Assembly (NCBI RefSeq): GCF_031456275.1 | Contig: NZ_JAVDUI010000001.1 | Span: 434,001-498,000, forward strand | DNA length: 64,000 nt | Reading direction: 5' to 3' | From: Falsarthrobacter nasiphocae | GTDB lineage: Bacteria; Actinomycetota; Actinomycetes; Actinomycetales; Micrococcaceae | Shown here: positions 8,647 through 16,691 of the stretch, piece after piece | Numbering within the stretch: position 1 is the first letter of the stretch | How the letters are laid out: each line of letters opens with the position of its first letter | The notes under the pieces: generated by a model | What the model was told of the DNA's origin: nothing | Database searches by the model: none | Seen by the model: only the letters and a program-made list of their open reading frames with translations | Made by a program: the position numbers and the translations under genes

Positions 8647-10760
8647 GAGCGGTGCTCCTTGACGAGGGCGAGCACCGCCTCCCCGTAGCGCTCGATCTTC
8701 GAGGCCCCGACGCCCGAGATCCCGGCCAGCTCCTGCACCGTGGACGGCAGCACCTCGGCCATGAGCATGAGCGTCGCGTCCGTGAACACGACGAACGCCG
8801 GCTTGCCCGTCGCGTCCGCCTCGTCCTTGCGCCACGCGCGCAGCGCCTCGAAGACCGACTCGTCGAAGGAGAGCGGACAATCCGAGCAGTGACGCAGCTT
8901 GCGCTCCTGAGGCGAGGTCAGGGGGCTGCCGCACACGACACACACCGCCGCCTTGGACTCGCGTGGCCGCGCGGGGCCCGTCCGCTCGCGGCTCGAGACC
9001 GCGCCGTGACGGGCCCGAACGTCCGGAGAGAGCGCGTGAAGGAAACGAGACGGCTTGCGGTTCGCGCTGCCGCCCTTCGTGCGGGAAAGCGCCCACGAGA
9101 TGTGCAGCTGCTGGCGGGCGCGCGTGATGCCCACGTAGAGGAGGCGGCGCTCCTCGTCGATCTCCGCCTGGGTCTGGGCGTACGAGATGGGCATGAGCCC
9201 CTCGCTCATCCCCGCCAGGTACACAGCGTCCCACTCGAGGCCCTTGGCCGTGTGGATCGAGGCCAGCGCCACGCCGTCGAGGGTCGGCACGTGCGCGCTC
9301 GCCGCGCGGTCCGTCAGCTCGTCGACGACGTCCTGAAGTGTGACAGCCTCGCCGCGGTCACGGCGCAGGCCAGCCACCTCGTCCGCCACCGCGACAAGCG
9401 CCGCCAGCGACTCCCAGCGCTCCCGCTGAGCGCCCGTGCCGGACGGGGCCGTCTCCGCGTACCCGAGCGAGGAGAGCACGGTCCGCGCAAGCTGCCCCGG
9501 ATCCTCCCCCGGGTCCGCGGCCCGGGCGGCCGCCCGCAGCTGAAGAATGCCCTCCCGGACCTCGCGGCGCTCGTAGAACCGCTCCGCGCCGCGCAGCTTG
9601 AACGGCACGCCCGCCGAGCCGAGTGCCTCCTCGAAGGCCTGCGACTGGCCGTTCGTGCGGAAGAGGACCGCGATCTCGCTGGCCGGGGTGCCCGCGGCGA
9701 TGGTCTTCTTGATGTGGGCCGCGACGGCCTCCGCCTCCGCAGCATCATCCGCCAGCTCCGCGAAGAGGACCTCCGGCCCCGAGGGGCGCTGGGCGCGCAG
9801 CTCGAGCGGCTCGGCCCAACGGGCCTCGTCGGCGCCGCCCTGCGAGGACCCGCCCTGGCGGGCCGCAAGGAGGTCGTTGGCCGCCTTGACCACCTGCGGC
9901 GTCGAGCGATAGTCCCGGACGAGCTTGACGACGCGCGCCCCCTCATACGCCGAGGTGAACTCCAGAAGATGGCGGCTCGAGGCACCCGTGAAGCTGTAGA
10001 TCGTCTGGCTCGCGTCACCGACCACGCAGAGCTCCTTGCGGCCGCCCAGCCACAGGTCCAGGAGCCGCTGCTGAAGCGGGGAGACGTCCTGGTACTCGTC
10101 GACGACGAAGTAGCGGTACTGCTCCCGCACCGCGGCGGCCACGCGGGCATCGTCCTCAAGGATTCCCACGGTCAGCAGGAGGACGTCCTCGAAGTCGATG
10201 ACAAGGCGCTCCTCCTTCAGGCCCTCATACGCACGGTAGAGCCGCGCCACCGCACGCTGGTCGAACCCCGTGGGCGGCACGCGGCCGGGCGCGCGCTCAT
10301 ACGCCTCCGGGGTGAGCATCGAGACTTTGGCCCATTCGATCTCCCCCGCGAGGTCCCGGATCGCCGCCCGGTCCGTGGTCAGACGCAGGCGACGGGCGGA
10401 CTCCGCGATGAGCGCGGCCTTGTTGTCCACGAGCCGGTGCGGCGTGCCGCCAATGGCCTGGGGCCAGAAGTACTGAAGCTGCCGGAGGGCCGCCGAGTGG
10501 AACGTGCGCGCCTGGACGCCGTGCGCCCCGAGGGCACGAAGACGGGCCCGCATCTCGGCTGCGGCGCGGGCCGTGAAGGTCACCGCCAGGACCTGCTGCG
10601 GCTTGTAGACGCCGCTGGCCACGCCGTAGGCGATCCGGTGCGTGATGGCGCGCGTCTTGCCCGTGCCCGCGCCGGCCAGGACCACCATGGGCCCGGTCAG
10701 GTTCGCGGCGACCTCTCGCTGCTCGGGATCCAGCGCCGCCAGGATGTCGTCCGGGTTCAT
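8643..10760 (-). CDS. uvrD2: ATP-dependent DNA helicase UvrD2 with HRDC domain
   Basis: A 705-residue SF1 helicase that unwinds DNA 3' to 5' in repair. Walker A is AGAGTGKT (residues 29-36), Walker B is VVDEYQD, then GDASQTIYSFTGA (motif III), VRDYRSTPQV, HTAKGLEWDAVYL (motif V) and YVGITRARQQL (motif VI). After the motor comes a tetracysteine cluster (CVVC...CSDC) and a C-terminal HRDC domain, the arrangement described for mycobacterial UvrD2. Start ATG at 10760 overlaps the nudC stop by 4 bp. In mycobacteria whiB7 sits next to this gene; there is no room for it here. Confidence 0.95.
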   Translation of the reverse strand: MNPDDILAALDPEQREVAANLTGPMVVLAGAGTGKTRAITHRIAYGVASGVYKPQQVLAVTFTARAAAEMRARLRALGAHGVQARTFHSAALRQLQYFWPQAIGGTPHRLVDNKAALIAESARRLRLTTDRAAIRDLAGEIEWAKVSMLTPEAYERAPGRVPPTGFDQRAVARLYRAYEGLKEERLVIDFEDVLLLTVGILEDDARVAAAVREQYRYFVVDEYQDVSPLQQRLLDLWLGGRKELCVVGDASQTIYSFTGASSRHLLEFTSAYEGARVVKLVRDYRSTPQVVKAANDLLAARQGGSSQGGADEARWAEPLELRAQRPSGPEVLFAELADDAAEAEAVAAHIKKTIAAGTPASEIAVLFRTNGQSQAFEEALGSAGVPFKLRGAERFYERREVREGILQLRAAARAADPGEDPGQLARTVLSSLGYAETAPSGTGAQRERWESLAALVAVADEVAGLRRDRGEAVTLQDVVDELTDRAASAHVPTLDGVALASIHTAKGLEWDAVYLAGMSEGLMPISYAQTQAEIDEERRLLYVGITRARQQLHISWALSRTKGGSANRKPSRFLHALSPDVRARHGAVSSRERTGPARPRESKAAVCVVCGSPLTSPQERKLRHCSDCPLSFDESVFEALRAWRKDEADATGKPAFVVFTDATLMLMAEVLPSTVQELAGISGVGASKIERYGEAVLALVKEHRS

Positions 10761-11713
10761 CGAGTCTCCTCCGCCTCGTGCCACGCGCGGATGAGCGCGC
10801 GCGAGATCGACGCCGTGCCAGGGAGGGTGACGCTGCCGTCCGCCACGGCCTCCTCCAGCTCTGCCCTCGAGAACGCGCGGGCGCTGACGATCTCCGTGCC
10901 GTCGGCCACGGGCGGCGACGACGTCGTCGCAATGAACCCCAGCATGAGCGAGCGCGGGAACGGCCAGGACTGCGAGCCGAGGTAGCGGACGCGGTCCACC
11001 CGGACGCCGACCTCCTCCCGGAGCTCGCGGACCACGGCCTCCTCGGGGGTCTCGCCCGGCTCGACGAACCCGGCGAGGGTGGAGTACCGGGTCTCCGGCC
11101 ACCCGGCGGCGCGGCCGAGAATGATGCGGTCCTCCTCGTCCACGAGCGCGACGATGACGGCCGGATCCGTCCTCGGGAAGAGCTCTGTACCGGTCACCGG
11201 GTCCACGCGGACCCACCCGGAGTGCGCGGTGCCGGTCGGGCGCCCCGTCTCCGGGGAGAACCGGTGGCTTGCGTGCCACGCTGCCATGGCCTGCGCGTGG
11301 GTCAGCGCGGCGAGGACGCCACCGTCCCCCGCGTCAACGGCGTCCGCGAAAGCGGACCGGCCCGGGACCCAGGCAAGGCCCGCGCGCGGGGTCTCCTGCG
11401 CGGCCTCGGCCGGGAGAACGAGGGCAATGACACCGGCGGTGTCCGCGCCGGTCAGCTCTCCGAGGGCGACGACGGCGAGCGCGCCCGTCTCAAGCACCGC
11501 CGCGACCTCAGGGCCGTGCAGCACCTCGCCACCGGGGGCCGTGAGGACGTCCGTCCTGCCAGCTGGGTGGGCGGCGATGACGACGTAGCGGGTTGTCGAG
11601 GCACCTCGCAGGCGCACGAGCAGGCGGTCCCCCGCCCGCTCCTCCGCCGCGCGGCTCACCCCGCCGGCTGCCGGAGGGGACGCGGGCAGGACGGCACGGT
11701 CGAAAGAGGGCAT
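10757..11713 (-). CDS. nudC: NADH pyrophosphatase NudC (Nudix hydrolase)
   Basis: A 318-residue Nudix enzyme that cleaves NAD(H) to NMN(H) and AMP, and in some bacteria removes NAD caps from RNA. The Nudix box GFVEPGETPEEAVVRELREE is intact, and the NudC signature following it is SQSWPFPRS. Oddly, the region that normally holds a four-cysteine zinc ribbon before PRTDPAVI contains no cysteine at all (HRFSPETGRPTGTAHSGW onward). The start at 11713 is supported by TACCGT 7 nt upstream. First gene of a nudC-uvrD2-YgjP operon with 4-bp overlaps, divergent from the phosphotransferase. Confidence 0.93.
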   Translation of the reverse strand: MPSFDRAVLPASPPAAGGVSRAAEERAGDRLLVRLRGASTTRYVVIAAHPAGRTDVLTAPGGEVLHGPEVAAVLETGALAVVALGELTGADTAGVIALVLPAEAAQETPRAGLAWVPGRSAFADAVDAGDGGVLAALTHAQAMAAWHASHRFSPETGRPTGTAHSGWVRVDPVTGTELFPRTDPAVIVALVDEEDRIILGRAAGWPETRYSTLAGFVEPGETPEEAVVRELREEVGVRVDRVRYLGSQSWPFPRSLMLGFIATTSSPPVADGTEIVSARAFSRAELEEAVADGSVTLPGTASISRALIRAWHEAEETR

Positions 11714-11720
11714 GCTCTTA

Positions 11721-11726
11721 ACGGTA
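11721..11726 (-). promoter_or_regulatory. -10 box of the nudC operon
   Basis: TACCGT on the minus strand is followed by 7 nt and the nudC ATG at 11713, the leaderless-type spacing repeated across this window. Confidence 0.5.
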
Positions 11727-11799
11727 CTCCCCCAGGCTGGACCGAGCCGGATGACAGGGCACGTTCAGGCCCCCTCCCAGCCCTGGGCTGAAAGTCCGC

Positions 11800-11805
11800 T
11801 AGCGT
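11800..11805 (+). promoter_or_regulatory. -10 box of the phosphotransferase gene
   Basis: TAGCGT is followed by 6 nt and a GTG start at 11812; no useful Shine-Dalgarno spacing is available, which supports a leaderless transcript. Confidence 0.5.
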
Positions 11806-11811
11806 GAAGAG

Positions 11812-13095
11812 GTGACTTCCGACGAGAACCTTGACGCCCTTCGCCTAGCCGCCCTCGCCTCTGCCGCGCTGGAGGGCGTGTCGATCGTGTCCGTTGCAGG
11901 GCTGGCTCGCTCAGAGGACACGGTGTCAACACAGGTGCGGGCGGCCGACGGCGAGCGGTTCGGCGTGATCTCCGCCGAGACGCCGGAGGCGAGCACGTCG
12001 CTGCTCGTCGAGTCTGACCTGCTCCAGCTGGTCGCCCACCACGTCGGGGACGACCTCGTGGTCGCGACGCCCGCGGGACGGTACTCGCGGGGCACGCTCT
12101 CCACCGTTGTGTTCAAGGACATCGCGTCTGAGCCCCTCGAGGGGTCCGGCTGGGAGAGGGACCCGGAGTGCCTCGAGCGCGTGGGCCGTGCTCTCGCGGC
12201 GATCCACCTGATGCCTGCTCACGCGCTGGAGGATGCCGGGCTTCCGTTCTATGAGGCGAGCGAGGTCCGCTCTCGTATGCTCAACCTCCTGGACGCCGCG
12301 GCGCAGACCGGCCGCGTCCCGTCCGCTCTGCTCTCCCGCTGGGAGGGGGTCCTCGATGAGGCGGGCCTGTGGCGGTTCACGCCCACGCCGGTGCACGGCG
12401 ATCTCCACGAGGGCCAGTTCCGCGCGACTGCGGACTCCATCCATGTGACGGGCTGGTCTGAGCTGTGCGTGGCGGACCCTGCCCAGGACTTCGCGTGGGT
12501 CATGGGCTTGGACCCGGCGCACCGGATGGCGGTCTTGGACGCGTATTCGGACGCTTTGGCCCGCCGCGACCACCCGCGGGACACCTCCCTTGTGCGTCGC
12601 TCGATGTTCCATGCTGAGTTCGCCGTCGCCGAGTACCTTCTCACCGCCTTGCGCTCGCGCGACGACTCCCGGGTCTCGACGGCGTCCCGCCTCCTCTTGG
12701 AGCTGGCCCGTCGCCTGGACCCTGCTGCGACCCTGCCGGCCCCGGCCGAGGACGGCGCGGACGACGACGCACATTCTCCCGAGGACGGTGAGACGCCGCC
12801 GGAGGCGAGCGCGCCCGAGCCGAGCAAGCCCGAAGCGAGCGTGCCTGAGGCATCCGTGCCAGGCGTGCCTGAGGCATCCGTGCCAGGCGTGCCTGAGGCA
12901 TCCGCGCCTGGGGCGAGCGTTCCCGAGGAGGCGGCGAACCGTCAGGACGCGGAGCCGCCCTTGGAGCCGGTGGGCCGCACGCTGGCAGATCGTGTCTCTG
13001 AGAAGCGAGAGACCCACGGCAGCCACGTCGCCGAGCCTGAGACAACCCTCCATCGGGCCATCACGCCGGTCGACGTCCTCGGCACAGACCGCTAG
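11812..13095 (+). CDS. APH/macrolide-kinase-like phosphotransferase with low-complexity tail
   Basis: A 427-residue protein. Residues 1 to about 305 resemble the aminoglycoside/macrolide phosphotransferase (APH) fold, with the catalytic-loop motif PVHGDLHEGQFR near residue 195. The segment that should supply the metal-binding Asp reads VTGWSELCVADPAQDFAWV, so the usual ID-W Asp is replaced by Gly; activity is therefore uncertain. The C-terminal 110 residues are Pro/Glu/Ala/Ser-rich and contain perfect octapeptide repeats (VPEASVPG). Start GTG at 11812 follows a -10 box by 6 nt. It stands alone, divergent from nudC and convergent with adnB. The substrate is unknown; a drug-resistance role should not be assumed. 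Confidence 0.8.
   Translation: MTSDENLDALRLAALASAALEGVSIVSVAGLARSEDTVSTQVRAADGERFGVISAETPEASTSLLVESDLLQLVAHHVGDDLVVATPAGRYSRGTLSTVVFKDIASEPLEGSGWERDPECLERVGRALAAIHLMPAHALEDAGLPFYEASEVRSRMLNLLDAAAQTGRVPSALLSRWEGVLDEAGLWRFTPTPVHGDLHEGQFRATADSIHVTGWSELCVADPAQDFAWVMGLDPAHRMAVLDAYSDALARRDHPRDTSLVRRSMFHAEFAVAEYLLTALRSRDDSRVSTASRLLLELARRLDPAATLPAPAEDGADDDAHSPEDGETPPEASAPEPSKPEASVPEASVPGVPEASVPGVPEASAPGASVPEEAANRQDAEPPLEPVGRTLADRVSEKRETHGSHVAEPETTLHRAITPVDVLGTDR
12841..12912 (+). repeat. 24-bp tandem repeat in the phosphotransferase tail
   Basis: Three consecutive 24-bp units (12841, 12865, 12889); the first two are identical and the third differs at its end. Each encodes VPEASVPG or a close variant, so unit gain or loss preserves the frame. 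Confidence 0.9.
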
Positions 13096-13112
13096 GCGCC
13101 GCCACGCGCGGC

Positions 13113-13170
13113 GCGCCCCGCGCACGTCGTCCCCCTCATGGACTCGCGCCCCGCGCACGTCGTCGCCCTC
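13113..13170. repeat. Intergenic 25-bp direct repeat
   Basis: Two copies of a 25-bp sequence (13113-13137 and 13146-13170) differing at one base, with 8 nt between. They fill most of the space between the convergent phosphotransferase and adnB genes. No classical terminator hairpin is obvious here. Confidence 0.75.
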
Positions 13171-13184
13171 CGGCTCCCGCGGCC

Positions 13185-16100
13185 CTAGCCTTCCGGCCCC
13201 GCGGTCCGCTCGACCCTGGACGCGAAAAGGGCCGTGAGCTCGGACGCCGTCGGCAGCGGATCGGGGCGAACGACCGTGTTCGAGTCCACGTAGTAGAAGC
13301 ACGCGCTCACGGATTCCTCCGGGACGCCCTTGAGCTGTGCCCACCCGAGACGGTACAGCGCGAGCTGCAGTGACTTGACCCGCAGATCGTCGCCGGTGGG
13401 AACCCGCCCCGTCTTCCAGTCGAGGAGCTCCCATGTGCCATCCGCGTTGTGGAAGATCGCGTCCACGCGCCCCTTGATGCGCTGCCCGCTGATCTTCGTC
13501 TCGATGAGGACCTCGACGCCGTCGGCGCTCCGTTCCGCCCACTCCGACGCCAGGAAGTTCTCTTTGAGGCGGTCGAGTTCGAGGTCCTCGGCCTCGTCCG
13601 AGTCGCTCCAGAGCTCGTCGAAGTCGAACCCGGCGCTGCGCTGGAAATGCTCTTCCACGTAGGCATGGAACGTGGTGCCACGCCGGGCCGCGAGGCTGGG
13701 TCGACGTGGGATGGGCCTCGCCAGCTGCTCCGCCGCAGACTGCCCCTCCCCCGCGATCCCGACGAAGCTGGAGACCGAGATGACGGGCGGAATCTCCAGA
13801 ATGCCGGCCTCCTCAGCGCGGCGCTCGCTCTCCGCATGCGCCAGCGCGACAAGCCGCTGGGCCTCGGCTGCCCAGGCCTCACCGAGCGTTGAGCGGGGCC
13901 GGGCGGATGCGGGCTCGCCTGCGCCGTCCGCGCCGCCCAGCGCGGCGATGACAGCGCGCTGGGCCGCCTCGAACCCAGGGCGGCGGCTGCCGAGGGGATC
14001 GAGGGGCCACTCGGCTGTGCGCCGAACCGCCCCGACGGGGTTCCGTGGCGGGACCCCTCCAAAACTCTCGAGGGGGTCGCTGCCGAGGTGGACCACGGTG
14101 CTGTGGTGCTCAACAGCCGCGCGCTGGGCCGCCCCCATGGCCTCGAGGAAGTACGTGCTCGGCTTGCGGCCCTTGGCCTTGCCGTCGGCGAAGAGGGACC
14201 ACGAGAGCCAGAGCGTGGAGCGGGCCCGGGTCACGGCGACGTAGGCGAGGCGCCGCTCTTCGCGCTCCGAGTACGTGTCGTACTCCTCCGCGAAGAGGGC
14301 GTGGGAGTCCTCGAAGTCTTTTCCCGTCTCCGTCTGAATCTCCCAGACGGGGAGGTTTGCCGCGTCTCCGCGGAGCTCGAACGGGATCATCGAGCCGCCC
14401 TCCTTGGTCCAGGGCACGGAGAGGCTGCTCGGGAACGTGCCCTCGACGAGCCCGGGGATGATGACCACGTCCCATTCCAGCCCCTTCGAGGCGTGGACGG
14501 TCATGAGCTGGACGACGTCCGCCCGGGCTTCCACCTCGGCGGGCTTCAGCCCGTCCTCGTGCTCTGCCGCAAGGTCGAGCCAGTCGAGGAACGCGGACAC
14601 GCTCACGGCGGTGCGGGTCCGCGCGAACCCTGCCGCCTCGTCGAGGAGCGCCTCCACGTGGCGGCGCGCAGCGTGGGGCGATCCCGTGGGCAGGGCCTCA
14701 AGCTCGATGTCGAGGCCGATCTCCCGCTCGACCGCCTGGATGACGTCGAGCAGGTCGTCGGACGGCATGCGGCGCAGGCGCACGACGAGGTCCCGGGCCT
14801 CCCGCAGGCGCCGCAGTCCCTCCTCTGAAATAGAGCGGCCGTGCCGGGACACCCAGCTGGTGTCCGGCGGCAGCTCCTCAAGCGCCATGACGAGGGACGG
14901 CGACTCAGCCGTGTCCTCCGCCTCTCGCACATCCACGTCCTCGGGTGCTGCCTCTGGGCTGATGCGTCCGCCCGCTCGGCGGGATTCGACGGCGGCGACG
15001 TGACGGGCCCAGTCCCCGAAGGCAGCGAGGTCCCGCGTGCCGAGGGCAAATTTGGGCGAGGCGAGAATGCGCAGCATGGAGTCCGAGCGGGCAGCGTCCG
15101 TCATGACACGCAGGTAGGCGAGGATCTCGACGACCTCGGGCGCCTCCAAGAGCGCCCCGATGCCCGTGAGCTCCGCAGGGATGCCTCGGCGGATGAGCTC
15201 CTCGTAGATGGGGCCAAGCGCTGACTTGGTGCGGGAGAGCACGGCCACGGACGGCGCGGGCTCCCCCGGAGGGGCGTCCCGCCGGGCTGCGACAAAGTCC
15301 GCCACGGCCTGGATCTCGGAGCGCCGCTCCGTCATGGCGGCGAGCACCTCACGGACCTCGTCGACGGACTGATCCCGGTCCTCGGGTTCGAGGGCCTCGA
15401 TTCGGGCGAGCTGCTCCTCCACGCTGGTCCCGAACGAGGCGAACTGCCCGAAGACCACCTCTCCGCGGCCGGCCTTGGGCGAGGGGGCGAGCTCCTTGAC
15501 GTCGACCTGCGGCGCGCGGACGAAGGCGGGAGTCTCGCCGAGCGGCTCGGAGAGTGCGTTGGCGATGTCGAGCACCGCGCGGGGGTTGCGCCACGCCTGG
15601 TTGAGGTTGAGCTGGCCGGCGGGGCGGCCGGGGAGGCTGAACCGCTGAACGAACGCCGCGAGCTGGCCGGCCGAGGCTCCCCTGAAGCCGTAGATGGACT
15701 GGTTCGGGTCGCCCACGGCGGTGATGCCCCGTGCTCCGACGACCTCACCGTCCACAATGCGAGGGCCAAAGAGTTCGGCGAACAGCTCCATCTGGGTGTG
15801 CGAGGTGTCCTGGAATTCGTCCAGGAGGACATAGCGATACCGCGAGCGCTCGGCGGCCCCGACGTCGGGGAACTCCCGCGCGAGGCGAACGGCCATGTCG
15901 ATGAGGTCCCCGAAGTCGAGGAAGCCTTCGGTCCTCTTGAGGCGCTCATACTGCTCCGCCAGGAGGGTCTGAACGAGGCGGCCCTGCAGACGATCAACGA
16001 GGGCCACCGCCCCCGCGCGCGTCTTCGCCGCGACCGCCGCCTGGCCCGCGTCACGGTAGGCGGCGAGTGTCTCGCGGATCTCGGCCCAGGACGCGCCGTG

Positions 16101-16691
16101 CTCAGCGCGCTCGCCCACAAGCCGGAGGATGTTGCCGGTGGCGGTCGAGAGTGCTGTTCCGCCGAGGTCCTCGACGTTGCCCGCGTAGGCGTCCAAGACC
16201 CCGCGAGCCCGCATGAATGCCTCGGCCTCGCCGATGAGCGGTGCCGTGGGCTCGACGCCCAGCCGCAGGCCGTAGTCGGCGACGAGCCGGTTGGCGAAGG
16301 AGTGGTAGGTGGAGACGTCGACGTCGAGGTCGTCGAGCAGTGCGGCACCGGCCTCCTCGACCCCAGCCCGGCGCTTGGCCGAGTCCAGGAGCGCCAGCTT
16401 CTCACGGATGCGGTGACTCAGCTCCGCGGCCGCCTTCTTCGTGAAGGTGACACCGAGGATCTCATGCGGGGCCGCGAGCCCCTGGCTGACAATCCACGCC
16501 ACCTTCTCCGCCATGGTGCGAGTCTTGCCGGATCCGGCACCGGCCACGACGAGCAGGCACCCTTCGGTCGAGGTGATGACCTCAGACTGGGCCTGCGTGG
16601 GCGGGATGACGGGCTGGCCTGGCGGCGTCAGCGCCGCGGCGAGCGCGGCGGGGTCGGCTGGCGGCCAGTCCTGGGGCATTGTGGCGTTCAT
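13185..16691 (-). CDS. adnB: AdnB-type helicase-nuclease subunit
   Basis: A 1168-residue subunit of the AdnAB end-resection machine that actinobacteria use in place of RecBCD or AddAB. The N-terminal UvrD-like motor is complete: Walker A AGAGSGKT (about 50-57), LLDEFQDTSHTQ, GDPNQSIYGFRGA, AWRNPRAV, HASKGLEWDVVII and YVAVTRARSTLW. The C-terminal RecB-type nuclease has the DxK core: Asp about 1077 in GRVDAIF, then Asp 1091 and Lys 1093 in LLDWKTG. With both an intact motor and nuclease it matches AdnB, the active translocase in mycobacteria. Start ATG at 16691 overlaps the adnA stop by 4 bp. Confidence 0.92.
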   Translation of the reverse strand: MNATMPQDWPPADPAALAAALTPPGQPVIPPTQAQSEVITSTEGCLLVVAGAGSGKTRTMAEKVAWIVSQGLAAPHEILGVTFTKKAAAELSHRIREKLALLDSAKRRAGVEEAGAALLDDLDVDVSTYHSFANRLVADYGLRLGVEPTAPLIGEAEAFMRARGVLDAYAGNVEDLGGTALSTATGNILRLVGERAEHGASWAEIRETLAAYRDAGQAAVAAKTRAGAVALVDRLQGRLVQTLLAEQYERLKRTEGFLDFGDLIDMAVRLAREFPDVGAAERSRYRYVLLDEFQDTSHTQMELFAELFGPRIVDGEVVGARGITAVGDPNQSIYGFRGASAGQLAAFVQRFSLPGRPAGQLNLNQAWRNPRAVLDIANALSEPLGETPAFVRAPQVDVKELAPSPKAGRGEVVFGQFASFGTSVEEQLARIEALEPEDRDQSVDEVREVLAAMTERRSEIQAVADFVAARRDAPPGEPAPSVAVLSRTKSALGPIYEELIRRGIPAELTGIGALLEAPEVVEILAYLRVMTDAARSDSMLRILASPKFALGTRDLAAFGDWARHVAAVESRRAGGRISPEAAPEDVDVREAEDTAESPSLVMALEELPPDTSWVSRHGRSISEEGLRRLREARDLVVRLRRMPSDDLLDVIQAVEREIGLDIELEALPTGSPHAARRHVEALLDEAAGFARTRTAVSVSAFLDWLDLAAEHEDGLKPAEVEARADVVQLMTVHASKGLEWDVVIIPGLVEGTFPSSLSVPWTKEGGSMIPFELRGDAANLPVWEIQTETGKDFEDSHALFAEEYDTYSEREERRLAYVAVTRARSTLWLSWSLFADGKAKGRKPSTYFLEAMGAAQRAAVEHHSTVVHLGSDPLESFGGVPPRNPVGAVRRTAEWPLDPLGSRRPGFEAAQRAVIAALGGADGAGEPASARPRSTLGEAWAAEAQRLVALAHAESERRAEEAGILEIPPVISVSSFVGIAGEGQSAAEQLARPIPRRPSLAARRGTTFHAYVEEHFQRSAGFDFDELWSDSDEAEDLELDRLKENFLASEWAERSADGVEVLIETKISGQRIKGRVDAIFHNADGTWELLDWKTGRVPTGDDLRVKSLQLALYRLGWAQLKGVPEESVSACFYYVDSNTVVRPDPLPTASELTALFASRVERTAGPEG

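Noticed and set aside
8647-9234. N-terminal extension of the YgjP-like frame to 9234.
   Set aside because: The extra 196 residues are out-of-frame uvrD2 sequence; the GTGA overlap at 8646 gives the normal protein size.
10761-11279. Upstream extension of uvrD2 to 11279.
   Set aside because: It overlaps nudC in another frame; the ATGA overlap at 10760 and the helicase N-terminus fix the start.
12841-12912. Possible CRISPR-like direct repeats.
   Set aside because: Units are contiguous, in frame and encode VPEASVPG; there are no spacers.
11812-13095. Calling the phosphotransferase an antibiotic-resistance gene.
   Set aside because: Its metal-binding motif is altered, it lies in a conserved housekeeping neighbourhood and no substrate-specific feature is visible.
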